In this document: piece after piece, positions 25,852 through 34,557 of the stretch | How positions within the stretch are numbered: position 1 is the stretch's first letter | Layout: each line of letters opens with the position of its first letter | Source of the DNA: Phycisphaerae bacterium | GTDB taxonomy: Bacteria > Planctomycetota > Phycisphaerae > SM23-33 | Assembly: GCA_016782885.1 (NCBI GenBank) | Contig: JADHXQ010000026.1 | Coordinates: 1 to 47,948 of the forward strand | Reading direction: 5' to 3' | DNA length: 47,948 bases | Notes under the pieces: generated by a model | What the model was told of the DNA's origin: nothing | Databases searched by the model: none | What the model saw: the letters and a program-made list of their open reading frames with translations, nothing else | Position numbers and translations under genes: made by a program

Positions 25852-26754
25852 ATGAAAACTCACGCCCCACAAAAATACAGGGACCTCGAGAAACTTGGGT
25901 TTCTCTGCCGCTGGGCTCTGATGGCATTGGTTGCTCTGGTCATACTGGCGGCCACCTGGGCAGGCCTGTCGGGAACCATGGCTGTCTCTTCCGATTTGGA
26001 AACATCGATGCTTCTGTCCGATGCGGTGTGGCGCCAGGGAGCGCCCAGGCCTGCACTGTATTGCTTTCTCGATGGCCCGACACCCCGATCCACCGCACCG
26101 CTGTTCGTCTACAAGGACTACTTCGGACACCTGCGATTCCCTCAGACCGACCGCGAGCACAACGAGGTGATTTCACAATTTCCCGCCCCAGGCACACACC
26201 GGATGACTCTCATAGGCCTGCCATACGGGCCGACGGCCTTCAAACAGGGCCCGGCCACCTTGACAATCGTTCCGGAGCCGGAGACCGTCTACCTGATGGA
26301 CGCCCGATTCCTCGCCGGCGTCGAGCGGGATGACAAACAAACCGCCATTCGGATAGCCAAGGCGTGCTCACGCCTCGGTCAGCTCGTGCTGGTCTTCCCG
26401 GGGCGGCGGAAATCAGTGGAGGACTTGCGGACCGAACTCGACCAATACAGCGACATTCCACAAGTGTTCTCCCTTCGCAAAGGACGCGGCGATCTGCGGA
26501 CCGTCATCGCGTCGATCGCCCGAAAGCTCAGACGCCGCGGTAAGCCCCCCCCAGGCGGTCACAGCAAACCGTACGTGATCACCAGCGACGCTAAACTCGC
26601 AATTTCAACCGCCTGGCAAAAACACTATACGCACCTGGTCGGGTCCGACAACGCGCCGCCCGAGTTGCCCGAATTCATCAGACTGCACGCGACGCCTGAA
26701 AAACTCGCCGAACACCTTACTAAAGAGCATACTGTCCAACCGCCGATACCATAA
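25852..26754 (+). CDS. Membrane-anchored hypothetical protein, possibly a degenerate HAD fold
   Basis: A 300-residue protein with one membrane helix (about 19-43) and a large domain outside. The central part reads like a transport-free HAD fold: VYLMDARFL where an active HAD enzyme would have DxDxT, FPGRRKSVEDLRTELDQY, FSLRKGRGDLRTVIASIARKL, and YVITSDAKLAISTAWQKHYTHLVG where the final acidic loop would be. The nucleophile and its partner seem to be lost, so phosphatase activity is not expected. This match is from pattern only. It is 25 bases after the M48 gene and could be a client or partner of that pair. Confidence 0.6.
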   Translation: MKTHAPQKYRDLEKLGFLCRWALMALVALVILAATWAGLSGTMAVSSDLETSMLLSDAVWRQGAPRPALYCFLDGPTPRSTAPLFVYKDYFGHLRFPQTDREHNEVISQFPAPGTHRMTLIGLPYGPTAFKQGPATLTIVPEPETVYLMDARFLAGVERDDKQTAIRIAKACSRLGQLVLVFPGRRKSVEDLRTELDQYSDIPQVFSLRKGRGDLRTVIASIARKLRRRGKPPPGGHSKPYVITSDAKLAISTAWQKHYTHLVGSDNAPPELPEFIRLHATPEKLAEHLTKEHTVQPPIP

Positions 26755-26809
26755 ATGATATAAGTGATAAATGGAGTGTACCGCTACAGCTACTCGTAAG
26801 GAGTATCAG

Positions 26810-27493
26810 ATGTCGACCAACAGGACATGGATGCCGGCAGCTATCGCATTGGTCGCATTACAGGCATTGTGCGGTTGCTCCTCCACGCCGGCAAACCAGC
26901 TCGGGTTGGTACCGCAGCATCGCCTGGACCTCACGGGCGCGTCCAAACCCATAGTTCATACTATGCACATTCAACCCGTCGCGGCGCCTTCGGCATCGCC
27001 GGATCCGTGGCGGGTCAGTGGATATCGACTCTGGCGATATATCGTCATCCACCACAGCGCCACCGATCGCGGTAATGCCGCAATCTTCGATCGGTCGCAC
27101 CGCCGGAGGGGATGGGACGAGTTAGGCTATCACTTCGTCATCGATAACGGAGACGGCGGGGCTGACGGGCGGATAGAAGTCGGCAGCCGGTGGAAGAAAC
27201 AGAAATGGGGCGCCCACATCGGCGGGACGCCCAATAACGAATACAACAACCACGGTATCGGTATCTGCCTGGTCGGCGACTTCCGCAACAAGATGCCCTC
27301 GCGGGCCCAGATCGCTTCTCTGGAGCGTCTTGTGCGCCAGTTGGCAAGCAAATACCGCATCGATCCGGATAACGTCATCGGTCATCGCGATGGGCCGAAT
27401 GCTGCAACGGTTTGCCCGGGAGCAGTATTAATGAACTGGATAAACCGCACGCTTCGCCCGAGATTACGCACGCAACTGGCCGGTATGCGCTAG
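26810..27493 (+). CDS. N-acetylmuramoyl-L-alanine amidase lipoprotein (PGRP/amidase_2)
   Basis: A 227-residue protein with a lipobox (LCG|C, Cys23) and an amidase_2/PGRP domain from about residue 70. Zinc ligands and the active site are visible: the HH pair in IVIHHSA, Tyr in GWDELGYHF, His in IIGHRD-type VIGHRDGPN and Cys in TVCPGAV. It should cut the amide between muramic acid and the stem peptide in the cell wall. The ATG at 26810 was chosen because TAAGGAG stands 6 bases upstream. The 3' end overlaps the convergent epimerase gene by 30 bases. Confidence 0.9.
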   Translation: MSTNRTWMPAAIALVALQALCGCSSTPANQLGLVPQHRLDLTGASKPIVHTMHIQPVAAPSASPDPWRVSGYRLWRYIVIHHSATDRGNAAIFDRSHRRRGWDELGYHFVIDNGDGGADGRIEVGSRWKKQKWGAHIGGTPNNEYNNHGIGICLVGDFRNKMPSRAQIASLERLVRQLASKYRIDPDNVIGHRDGPNAATVCPGAVLMNWINRTLRPRLRTQLAGMR

Positions 27494-28546
27494 CAGTCCG
27501 TAGCGAGCGAGCTTTTCGGGGTCTACCTTCACGCCGAGACCACGCCCGCGAATTGACTTCAATCGCCCGCCGTAACCAAATCTGAGCGACTTGCCCGTCA
27601 GATCGTCAGCCAGCAGGAAACGCCCATAGTTGCCCTCGACAAACTTCGCCCCGGCGCCCCCCGCCGCCAGAAACCGCCGCTGCGCCGCGGAGAGAATACT
27701 GCTCTCGCCGACCATGCAGCCGGCGACAAAGGGAATACCGCTTTCGGCAGCCAGGGCGGCAAGAGCGCCTGCCGCGGTGATCCCGCCGTTCTTTGAGATG
27801 CGAATGTTCCACCACACTTTGTCGCCGGCGGACAGCAGTGCTTCGGCGTCGGCGAGACTCACGAGCGATTCATCCGCCATCAGCGGCAGCGAGCACCTCG
27901 CGGAAAGTTCGACCAACTCCTCCGCCGAGCAATACGTGGGCTGCTCCACCACGCAAACGCCATACTGCTTCAGTTCATCGACCCGAGCGGGCGTCTCGTC
28001 GGACGACCATCCGCCATTAACGTCGACGCGGAGAGTCAGCTTCCCGGCCTTGATGCCCTTCGCCAGCCTGAGGCTCACTACGTTGAAATTCTCCCGATCG
28101 ACTTCCCCATCGAAGCCCAGCTTGAGTTTGAAGTCCCTCAGACCGAACCATCGCATGTGCTTGAGCTTCCTTACCGTTCTCGCCGGATCGGCCGACCCGA
28201 GCACGCCCGAGACGCAAACCCCAATCGGGCCCGCGAGCGGGTTATCGGTCAGGGCGTCGTATTGGGCGACATCGAGCGCGCAGGCGGCGGCTGACATGCA
28301 GCGGCCATCGGTGTCGATGCGGGGAATCGCACCTCCCTGCCGCATCGCCGGGAAGATTCGCTCGCGCAGGTCTTCGATAACGCTTTCGAGCGTTTCACCG
28401 GTAACGTATTTGCGCGGTAGGGTTTCGCCCCAACCCTCCCGGCCTTCAGGCCAGACCGCGCGGAGAACGACCGCCTCGGAACACTCCCTGACCGCGGCGG
28501 CATGTTCGAATCGCCGCATCGGAATCGCCGTGCGGTAAACCTCCAT
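27464..28546 (-). CDS. Enolase-superfamily dipeptide epimerase / cycloisomerase
   Basis: A 360-residue member of the muconate-lactonizing/dipeptide-epimerase group. All catalytic parts are visible: the KxK motif (K140, K142), the metal ligands D175, E201 and D225, and the second base K252. A likely role is L-Ala-D/L-Glu epimerisation in cell-wall peptide recycling, suggested by the amidase gene that overlaps it on the other strand. The related o-succinylbenzoate synthase is an alternative. The ATG at 28546 is the first after the yidD stop; the frame is open far upstream but overlaps yidD. The ribosome binding site is weak. Confidence 0.85.
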   Translation of the reverse strand: MEVYRTAIPMRRFEHAAAVRECSEAVVLRAVWPEGREGWGETLPRKYVTGETLESVIEDLRERIFPAMRQGGAIPRIDTDGRCMSAAACALDVAQYDALTDNPLAGPIGVCVSGVLGSADPARTVRKLKHMRWFGLRDFKLKLGFDGEVDRENFNVVSLRLAKGIKAGKLTLRVDVNGGWSSDETPARVDELKQYGVCVVEQPTYCSAEELVELSARCSLPLMADESLVSLADAEALLSAGDKVWWNIRISKNGGITAAGALAALAAESGIPFVAGCMVGESSILSAAQRRFLAAGGAGAKFVEGNYGRFLLADDLTGKSLRFGYGGRLKSIRGRGLGVKVDPEKLARYGLLAHTGQLRA

Positions 28547-28566
28547 CAGTGTTGGAGCGTTGTCTG

Positions 28567-28839
28567 TCACTCGGACGCTCCACGCGGGGGTTTGCGAACG
28601 GGATCGTATCCGCTCTTGCCCCACGGATTGCATCTCGCGATCCGCCAGAGGCCCTTCATACCGCCGCGAAAAACACCGTAGGCATCGACGGCTTCTATGA
28701 AATATTCGCTGCAGGTCGGCGTGAATCTGCACTGGCGCCCGACCAGTGACGACAGAGTTGCCTGGTAGCATCTCACCAGACAGATCACCGCCTTGCGAGG
28801 AGCGGTTATCAGGTTTTTCAGTGCCCGGTCAATTGTCAT
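28567..28839 (-). CDS. yidD: Membrane protein insertion efficiency factor YidD
   Basis: A 90-residue protein with the family signature: CRFTPTCSEYFIEA, GVFRGGMKGLWRIARCNPWGK and GYDPV, with Cys37, Cys43 and Cys70. YidD supports membrane protein insertion together with YidC. The ATG at 28839 lies within the rnpA end (overlap 11 bases), a normal arrangement for this pair. A frame open 16 codons further upstream is an alternative start. Confidence 0.92.
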   Translation of the reverse strand: MTIDRALKNLITAPRKAVICLVRCYQATLSSLVGRQCRFTPTCSEYFIEAVDAYGVFRGGMKGLWRIARCNPWGKSGYDPVRKPPRGASE

Positions 28840-29212
28840 CGCGGGTTTCCTTGGCTCGCGCGGCGGTGGCGACGATTTTCGCGGCAAGTGCGGCCAGTGA
28901 ATTACGCAGGCCCGCGAGTGTCAGGCCGGCGCGAGCCCGCGGCAGCATTATGAAGTCCCAGCCCGCGGGCAGGTGCTCACGGCTGGTGCGGAATGCCTCC
29001 CTGCACAGGCGCTTTACGCGGTTTCGAGCGACGGCGTTACCGTGCTTGCTCGAAACCGCCGCCGCAACGCGCGACGGCAACTCGCCGCTTTCGTCCCTGC
29101 GAGCGCCTATGAGCGTAAGGCGTGCGTCCCGGGCACGCGGACCTTCGTGGAATATCCGCGATATTTCCCGACCGTTCCTGAGTCGCAGCTCTTTGCCTGC
29201 ACGATGACGCAT
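28829..29212 (-). CDS. rnpA: Ribonuclease P protein component
   Basis: A 127-residue basic protein that assists the RNase P RNA in trimming the 5' ends of tRNAs. The signature NAVARNRVKRLCREAFR is present, with R63, N64, R65, K67 and R68. The ATG at 29212 was chosen to begin at the family N terminus (KELRLRNGREISRIFHEG). The usual upstream partner rpmH is not here: the preceding gene is the giant haem protein, 41 bases away. No RNase P RNA is in the window. Confidence 0.92.
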   Translation of the reverse strand: MRHRAGKELRLRNGREISRIFHEGPRARDARLTLIGARRDESGELPSRVAAAVSSKHGNAVARNRVKRLCREAFRTSREHLPAGWDFIMLPRARAGLTLAGLRNSLAALAAKIVATAARAKETRDDN

Positions 29213-29253
29213 ATAGTCGGGCACCCGTCCGGACCGGGCGGCGCTAGCCGCAA

Positions 29254-32200
29254 TTACTCCACAACGACCCGGAAACCCACGTGATAAACCTTCTGCCAGT
29301 CCGGATAGCCCAGGCGGTACGACGATGTCGAGCGATGCTGCCTGTCGTGCCACGAACCGCCGCGAACAACTCTCTTGCCCGTCGCGGTCGCGTCGTTGCG
29401 CCCGTCAGTGTCGCTGTACGGATAAGGCTTGTACTGCGACCTGGTCCACTCGGCGGCGTTTCCGTGCATGTCATACAGTCCCCATGCGTTGGGGGCGTAC
29501 TTGCCAACGTCGGCAAGGTGCAGCACGCCGTCGTTGAACCGCACATCCTTCAGTTCGTAATCCACGTCGGGTTTGGGGTTTTTGATGGGCTTGGGATTGA
29601 CGCCCTTGACGGCCATCTCCTTGACCGTAACGTCGGCGAGATTGGCGAATTTCGAGAAGTCAGTATCCTTGTCGCCAAACGAAAGCGGGCTCGACGAACC
29701 GGCGCGGCAGGCCCATTCCCACTGGGCTTCGGTCGGCAGGGTAATTTTCCTGCCCGTCTTCTTCGACAACCAGGCGCAGTATTCCATCGCCCTTTTCCAC
29801 GAAACGCGGATCACGGGGAACTTCTCCGACGTGTCCATATAGTACCCGCGGTTGACCTGGTCCTTGTAGTGCTTGTCGTAGACGCCGTTCTTGTACTTCG
29901 GGTCGAACTTCTTGTATTGCCCGAGCGTTACTTCGGTGGCGCCCATGTAGAATGGCTTGGCGATCGAGACCTTGGTCACGGGCATTTCCTGCGGCGTCTC
30001 GGTGTTGGAGCCCATGGCGAACGAACCGGCGGGTATCTTCACCAGACTCATCTTGGCTCCGCCGCCAAGGTCCAGTTCGATTGCGGCGGCGGTACCCTGC
30101 TTGCTCTTTGCCGCAGGCGCACCGAACGGCCAGCCGGTAACGCTGACATTCCTGATGTCGAGTTTGAGCGGCGCCGGCTTGATGAACTTTTCGGTCAGCT
30201 TGTACGGTTTGTAGATGAATTCAGGATTCGAGTCGACGCTGGCGTAGATTTTGCGAAGATCGAGGCGTCGCTTGAGGATGTCCGGTTTGGCGCCGGCTTC
30301 CGTCCAGGTACCGTGCCACGGGGCGTTCAGGTCGATCCAGGTGATCAGGCGGTCCCAGGCCTCTTTGTCGAGTTTGACGTTGTTGTGTCCCTTCTGGAAC
30401 ATCTGTACAAGTTCGCTGGTATCGGCGTGGAACTCCAGCGGCGTCAGCAGGTGATAATCGCCCTCGGGCCCGTTGCGCCGCACGTACGGATGCAGAGCGG
30501 TGTGGGCCATTTTGGGGTCGTGGAGGTCGGGGATCTTCTTTCCGTCTTTCCTCGGTTTGCCGCTGTGGCATCCGACGCAGAACTTGTCGAGAACCGGCTG
30601 GACTTCTCGCTTGAAGCTGAAGCCGCGAGCCGGTCCATACCACGGGGTGATCTTCTTGGGCTGCTTGCGGGACGACAGGGTCATCTTTGTCGCCGGAGCG
30701 GTGTCCTGGCTCTCGTGGCATCCGATGCAGGAGAGTCTCTCGCCGGGCATTCCGACCAGCCAGCTTCGCATCAACTGCAGCGCCTTTCCTTCTTCATCCA
30801 GCGGCTGAAGTGCGATCGGCGTGTTGGCGGGAATCTGGAAAGTCGTCGAGCCGTCGGTTTCCACTGCTACGGTGCCCAGGATGATGTGGGCGTCCCATCC
30901 GGCTTCCATACCCATCGCGTAGTGTCCGCCTTTATTTCGCGGACCGTACTCGTACTTGTAAACGCGAATATTCTTGACCGCTCCGCGCGGAACGCCCTTG
31001 AGGCCCGGGCCCACGTAGATATCGCTGATGATTACCGTCGCCTCCTTGGCGCCGGGGACAGTGCGGTCCGGAAGCATCGGCGGTCGCTCTGTCTTGCGGA
31101 ACGGTACAGGCTCGAAGAGGCTCTGTCCGCCTTCATCCTTCTTCAGCAGCAGCATGTTGTCGAATACGTCGACCAGGAACAGATTCCATCCGCCCAGGTT
31201 CACCGAGGTGAGGAAATATTTGTCGCTCAACGGGAATGGATGGAGGAAGTGGGGCTTGTACCGCCCTGCCAGACGGTCGACCACGAGGGGCTCGACCTTC
31301 TTACCGTGTTGCCCGATCAACTGCACGGCGCCGTCGGCCTCGAACCGCCCGAGGGAAGTATCGAACAGGACCAGCGGGCCCGAACGCGCCGTACCGTGAT
31401 GCCCGCTTACGATACCCGCAAACTTCGTCGATGATCCCGGAACCGGGCGCGTGTAGAACAGCGAATTAGGCCAGTACGAATTACTCCCGTAGTACGCCTT
31501 CTGATCCGTACCGTCGGGATTCATGTGCATCAGGACGCGAGAGAAGTAGTGTGCCGAGTCGGTGTATTCCCACCTGAGGAACATCACGCGTCCGTTGTTG
31601 AGCATTGCCGGATACCAGTCGTGGTCCTGCTCGAAGCACAGGCGCCGAACGCCCGTACCGTCGGGGTTCATCAGGTGCAGGTTGGCTACGGCTTCTTTTC
31701 CGCCGACGCAGGGAACTCCGGAGTACACGCTGGTCGAATTGAAGATGATCTTCCCGCTGGGCAGGTAAACCGGGTCGTAGTTGTCGATATCTTTGCCCAT
31801 ATCGGGCGACACCTGCCGCAGGCCCGTCCCGTCGGCCTTGATCTCGAAAACGCCCCACGTGCCGTTGGCGGCGATCGATGAAAAGAGAATCTTGTCGGCG
31901 TCGAAGTTCAGGTCGGTCTCGCCGACGTACTTCCCGCCATCTGGCGTGAACAGCGGTGTGATCTTACCGTCATTCAGCGGCGAAAGAACGACGATGTCGT
32001 TGGTGTAACCGGTTTTCTTCAGGCCGGTATTGCCCTTCCAGTTGTTCGCCAGCGCCGCACCCTTGCGCCGGACCAGCAGTAGCTTGTCGAAGTCCAGCAG
32101 CGGATTGGCCAGCAGCGCCTCGCGGCGAAGAGCCTCGAACCCCTCGGCGCCCTTGCCCTCCTTGAGTTGGGGCTCGAGCGCGTCGAGCCTGGCGAGAAAC

Positions 32201-32889
32201 GCCTTGCCCTTGGGGTATTTTGCTCCGTGCGTCGCGGTCAGATCCTTTATCGCCATGCGCAGCGATTCGGCGGTCCCGTACGCCGACTTGCCTGGCGCCG
32301 CGGGCGACGCGGGACGACGCTTTCGGTTGCGGCTGCGGCCTTTACTGCGAGCCGGAGCCTTCTGGGGTTTGATTTTTGCGATTGTCTTGCCCGCGAGCTT
32401 GCTCTTCGAGGAACTCTCAACCGCCAGGATCGTGGCGCCTTTACCCGGTTTGGCGAGATCCGCCGACCAGACCACCTTGCGTTTGGCGTCCAGGATCATG
32501 ACGCGGGAACCGTGGAGTCGCGACTCGTATCCGTCGCGGTTCCAGATCGACACCTTTTCGATCGCGGCGGATTTGCCCAGGTCAACTTCCCACGCCGGAT
32601 CGGTCACATCCCCAACCGTGTGAGTGATGGATCCATCCGACCAGTCACCGCTGGCATTACCGTCCACCGCGCGGCTGGAAGGACCGCTGGCGGTGCTGGA
32701 CTGCACGGTCTTCTTCTTCAGCGCGACGTTCTTACCGCCGCTGAAGACCTGAACTTCCGCCAGCGACAGCGTCTTACCGCCGCCGGGAATAACCACATGA
32801 ACGTACTTTCCGCTAACGCTCGCCGAGGCGGCCTGTGCGGCAGACAAACAAACAGCCAGTACGGCTGCGGGGATGATCCTGTTCAACAT
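29254..32889 (-). CDS. Giant secreted protein: galactose-binding / HZS-alpha-like / c-haem / SUMF1-like
   Basis: A 1211-residue protein with a signal peptide (about 1-23). A discoidin-like galactose-binding domain (about 25-160) is followed by a basic, Arg/Lys-rich linker (about 168-205). Next comes a propeller resembling the middle domain of hydrazine synthase alpha (about 270-720, with repeated MNPDGTG-type steps). Two haem-binding motifs follow, CIGCH at 721-725 and CVGCH at 771-775. The C-terminal formylglycine-enzyme-like domain spans about 950-1211. In the last domain the catalytic Cys pair is missing: GGSW1180HDRQHRSTSSYR has none. So it is a binding or structural domain. The physiological electron partner is unknown. 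AAAGGA lies upstream of the ATG. Confidence 0.8.
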   Translation of the reverse strand: MLNRIIPAAVLAVCLSAAQAASASVSGKYVHVVIPGGGKTLSLAEVQVFSGGKNVALKKKTVQSSTASGPSSRAVDGNASGDWSDGSITHTVGDVTDPAWEVDLGKSAAIEKVSIWNRDGYESRLHGSRVMILDAKRKVVWSADLAKPGKGATILAVESSSKSKLAGKTIAKIKPQKAPARSKGRSRNRKRRPASPAAPGKSAYGTAESLRMAIKDLTATHGAKYPKGKAFLARLDALEPQLKEGKGAEGFEALRREALLANPLLDFDKLLLVRRKGAALANNWKGNTGLKKTGYTNDIVVLSPLNDGKITPLFTPDGGKYVGETDLNFDADKILFSSIAANGTWGVFEIKADGTGLRQVSPDMGKDIDNYDPVYLPSGKIIFNSTSVYSGVPCVGGKEAVANLHLMNPDGTGVRRLCFEQDHDWYPAMLNNGRVMFLRWEYTDSAHYFSRVLMHMNPDGTDQKAYYGSNSYWPNSLFYTRPVPGSSTKFAGIVSGHHGTARSGPLVLFDTSLGRFEADGAVQLIGQHGKKVEPLVVDRLAGRYKPHFLHPFPLSDKYFLTSVNLGGWNLFLVDVFDNMLLLKKDEGGQSLFEPVPFRKTERPPMLPDRTVPGAKEATVIISDIYVGPGLKGVPRGAVKNIRVYKYEYGPRNKGGHYAMGMEAGWDAHIILGTVAVETDGSTTFQIPANTPIALQPLDEEGKALQLMRSWLVGMPGERLSCIGCHESQDTAPATKMTLSSRKQPKKITPWYGPARGFSFKREVQPVLDKFCVGCHSGKPRKDGKKIPDLHDPKMAHTALHPYVRRNGPEGDYHLLTPLEFHADTSELVQMFQKGHNNVKLDKEAWDRLITWIDLNAPWHGTWTEAGAKPDILKRRLDLRKIYASVDSNPEFIYKPYKLTEKFIKPAPLKLDIRNVSVTGWPFGAPAAKSKQGTAAAIELDLGGGAKMSLVKIPAGSFAMGSNTETPQEMPVTKVSIAKPFYMGATEVTLGQYKKFDPKYKNGVYDKHYKDQVNRGYYMDTSEKFPVIRVSWKRAMEYCAWLSKKTGRKITLPTEAQWEWACRAGSSSPLSFGDKDTDFSKFANLADVTVKEMAVKGVNPKPIKNPKPDVDYELKDVRFNDGVLHLADVGKYAPNAWGLYDMHGNAAEWTRSQYKPYPYSDTDGRNDATATGKRVVRGGSWHDRQHRSTSSYRLGYPDWQKVYHVGFRVVVE

Positions 32890-33401
32890 TTTTCGATCCT
32901 TTCTATCTGACGACTCTCTTTGTTGTTCTTTGTCGGACGATCTTGTCGCGAGAATTCATTATACCAGCAAATCGACGCCGATGCGCATCACAAAAACACG
33001 ACACACCTCCCCCCTGACGAAGAGCCAGGAAGTGAGTAACAGTTTGAAACGATCGCGTATTGCAGTGTTTGCCGTTATCTGCATGTCCTTCTTCGCCGCC
33101 CTGCCGGCCCCAGCGTCGGTCCCGACCCCAACTGCGGAACCCGCCGGAGGAGGGTGACTTGAAGACCACGCAACATCCGTCTCAAATCACCTGAACCACA
33201 TTTTTTCAAGAAGTTGCGGCGATTAGACAACCGAATCAGTGTCCGGACCGCCCCCGACCGGTCCGTAATATGCGTTGGTACGAGACTTGACCGAGGCAAC
33301 ACCTTGACCCGGGCGGCGGGAAACTGTAAAAATGATCCAGAAATTCGCGTAGCCGCCGCTCGGAATCGCTTTGGAATCTTTTGGAATTTTTTGAAATAGT
33401 G
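32890..33401. other. Intergenic region between divergent genes
   Basis: About 510 bases between the haem protein (minus) and the TPR lipoprotein (plus). A small signal-peptide-like frame lies at 33032-33157. TTTGGAA-type steps and T-runs precede the lipoprotein start. A short palindrome GACCGGTC lies at about 33254-33261. No firm promoter was found. Confidence 0.4.
33032..33157 (+). CDS. Possible 41-residue secreted peptide
   Basis: A GTG start with AGGAA just upstream opens a 41-residue frame. It has a basic start (SNSLKRSR), a hydrophobic core (IAVFAVICMSFFAAL) and a Pro/Ala-rich end, the layout of a signal peptide with almost no mature part. It could be a small secreted peptide or the remains of a larger gene. 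Weakly supported. Confidence 0.25.
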   Translation: MSNSLKRSRIAVFAVICMSFFAALPAPASVPTPTAEPAGGG

Positions 33402-34424
33402 ATGTCGGCAAGAAAGCTCTTTGCAATCCTGAGTCTCTCGGTCGCGTTTGCGGCGGGATGTAACCTCCCGCGATCGGCGGGCGAAGCTATGGCGTTCGAT
33501 CACTACGCCATAGGACAGGTTCTCGCTGAATCGGGCGACATGGACGCGGCCCTTGCCGAACTCCTCGAGGCCATCCGGTGCGATCCGGAGCTTTCGGTTG
33601 CGCATGCGGCCATCGGTGATATTCATCGTAAGCGGGGAAGCCACCGCCTGGCTGTCGGAGCATACCAAAATGCCTGCCGCGTCAACCCGTACGCGTTTCG
33701 CCCCCATTACAACCTCGGGGTCACGTACCAGGCACTGGCCCAGGCCGCCCAGGCCGTAGAAGCCTACACCACGTACCTCAAAGAAGCGGTAAACGTTTAC
33801 CTCCGCGCGGTTATCATCCGCGAAGACGATTTCGACGCGAACCTCAATCTTTCGGCGTGCTATTTCCAGTTGGGCAAGTACGATATGGCTGAGGAATACT
33901 GCACGGTGGCGATAGCATTGAATCCCAAGTCGCCCCAGGCCCACAGCAATCTCGGAATCATCTACGACAGCCAGAACCGTCTCTACAAGGCCATCAGGGC
34001 ATACAAGGACTCACTGGAAATCGACACGAACCAACCGAAGATACTCCTGAATCTCGGTTCGACGTACATGCGCCAGGGTCTGTGCAAGGCGGCGTTGTCC
34101 CCGTTCCGCCTGGCGGCGAAGCAGGACCCGAAAGATCCGGCACCCTTCCGCCAACTCGGTGAGTGCTATTACCGCCTGAAACAATACGAAAAGGCCGTCG
34201 AATCCTACCAGCAGGCGATATCGCTTGATCCCAGAGACGCCTCAGCCCTGCGGGGGCTCGGGACCGTCCATATAACCCAGTATGTTCTGGCGCGGGATAA
34301 CGGTCAGTTGCGCGACCTGGGCCTGGCCGCGTGGCGGCGGTCGCTGGAAATCGAGCCCGAGCAACAGGACCTCATCAAGCTCGTAGCGAAATACACACCC
34401 AAAGATATAAACCCGGAACTCTAG
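33402..34424 (+). CDS. TPR-repeat lipoprotein
   Basis: A 340-residue protein. The ATG at 33402 gives a lipobox AAGC with Cys20, while the ATG at 33381 would add seven residues in front of it. The remainder is about seven to eight tetratricopeptide repeats (for example AHSNLGIIYDSQNRLYKAIRAYKDSLEID and FRQLGECYYRLKQYEKAVESYQQAISLDP). TPR lipoproteins scaffold envelope complexes; the partner is unknown. There is no clear ribosome binding site. Confidence 0.85.
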   Translation: MSARKLFAILSLSVAFAAGCNLPRSAGEAMAFDHYAIGQVLAESGDMDAALAELLEAIRCDPELSVAHAAIGDIHRKRGSHRLAVGAYQNACRVNPYAFRPHYNLGVTYQALAQAAQAVEAYTTYLKEAVNVYLRAVIIREDDFDANLNLSACYFQLGKYDMAEEYCTVAIALNPKSPQAHSNLGIIYDSQNRLYKAIRAYKDSLEIDTNQPKILLNLGSTYMRQGLCKAALSPFRLAAKQDPKDPAPFRQLGECYYRLKQYEKAVESYQQAISLDPRDASALRGLGTVHITQYVLARDNGQLRDLGLAAWRRSLEIEPEQQDLIKLVAKYTPKDINPEL

Positions 34425-34557
34425 GACGCGCCAATCCATTTGAAACGTCCCGCGGCTTCATCCGCAAACTGCCGATAACTACCCGACAAGAACCCTCCCA
34501 AAAAGGCGAAATGAAACGCTATACTATTATGGGAAGTAACAAGAGCGTCAGGTTAAC

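Noticed and set aside
29254-30100. Active sulfatase-modifying enzyme
   Set aside because: The C-terminal domain lacks the catalytic cysteines, so activity is not supported.
29281-31434. A 717-codon open frame antisense to the giant haem protein
   Set aside because: It is an artefact of high GC and of the coding bias of the opposite gene; its sequence has no domains.
29254-32889. Evidence for anammox (hydrazine synthesis)
   Set aside because: Only an alpha-like propeller is present, with no hzsB/hzsC or hydrazine dehydrogenase genes.
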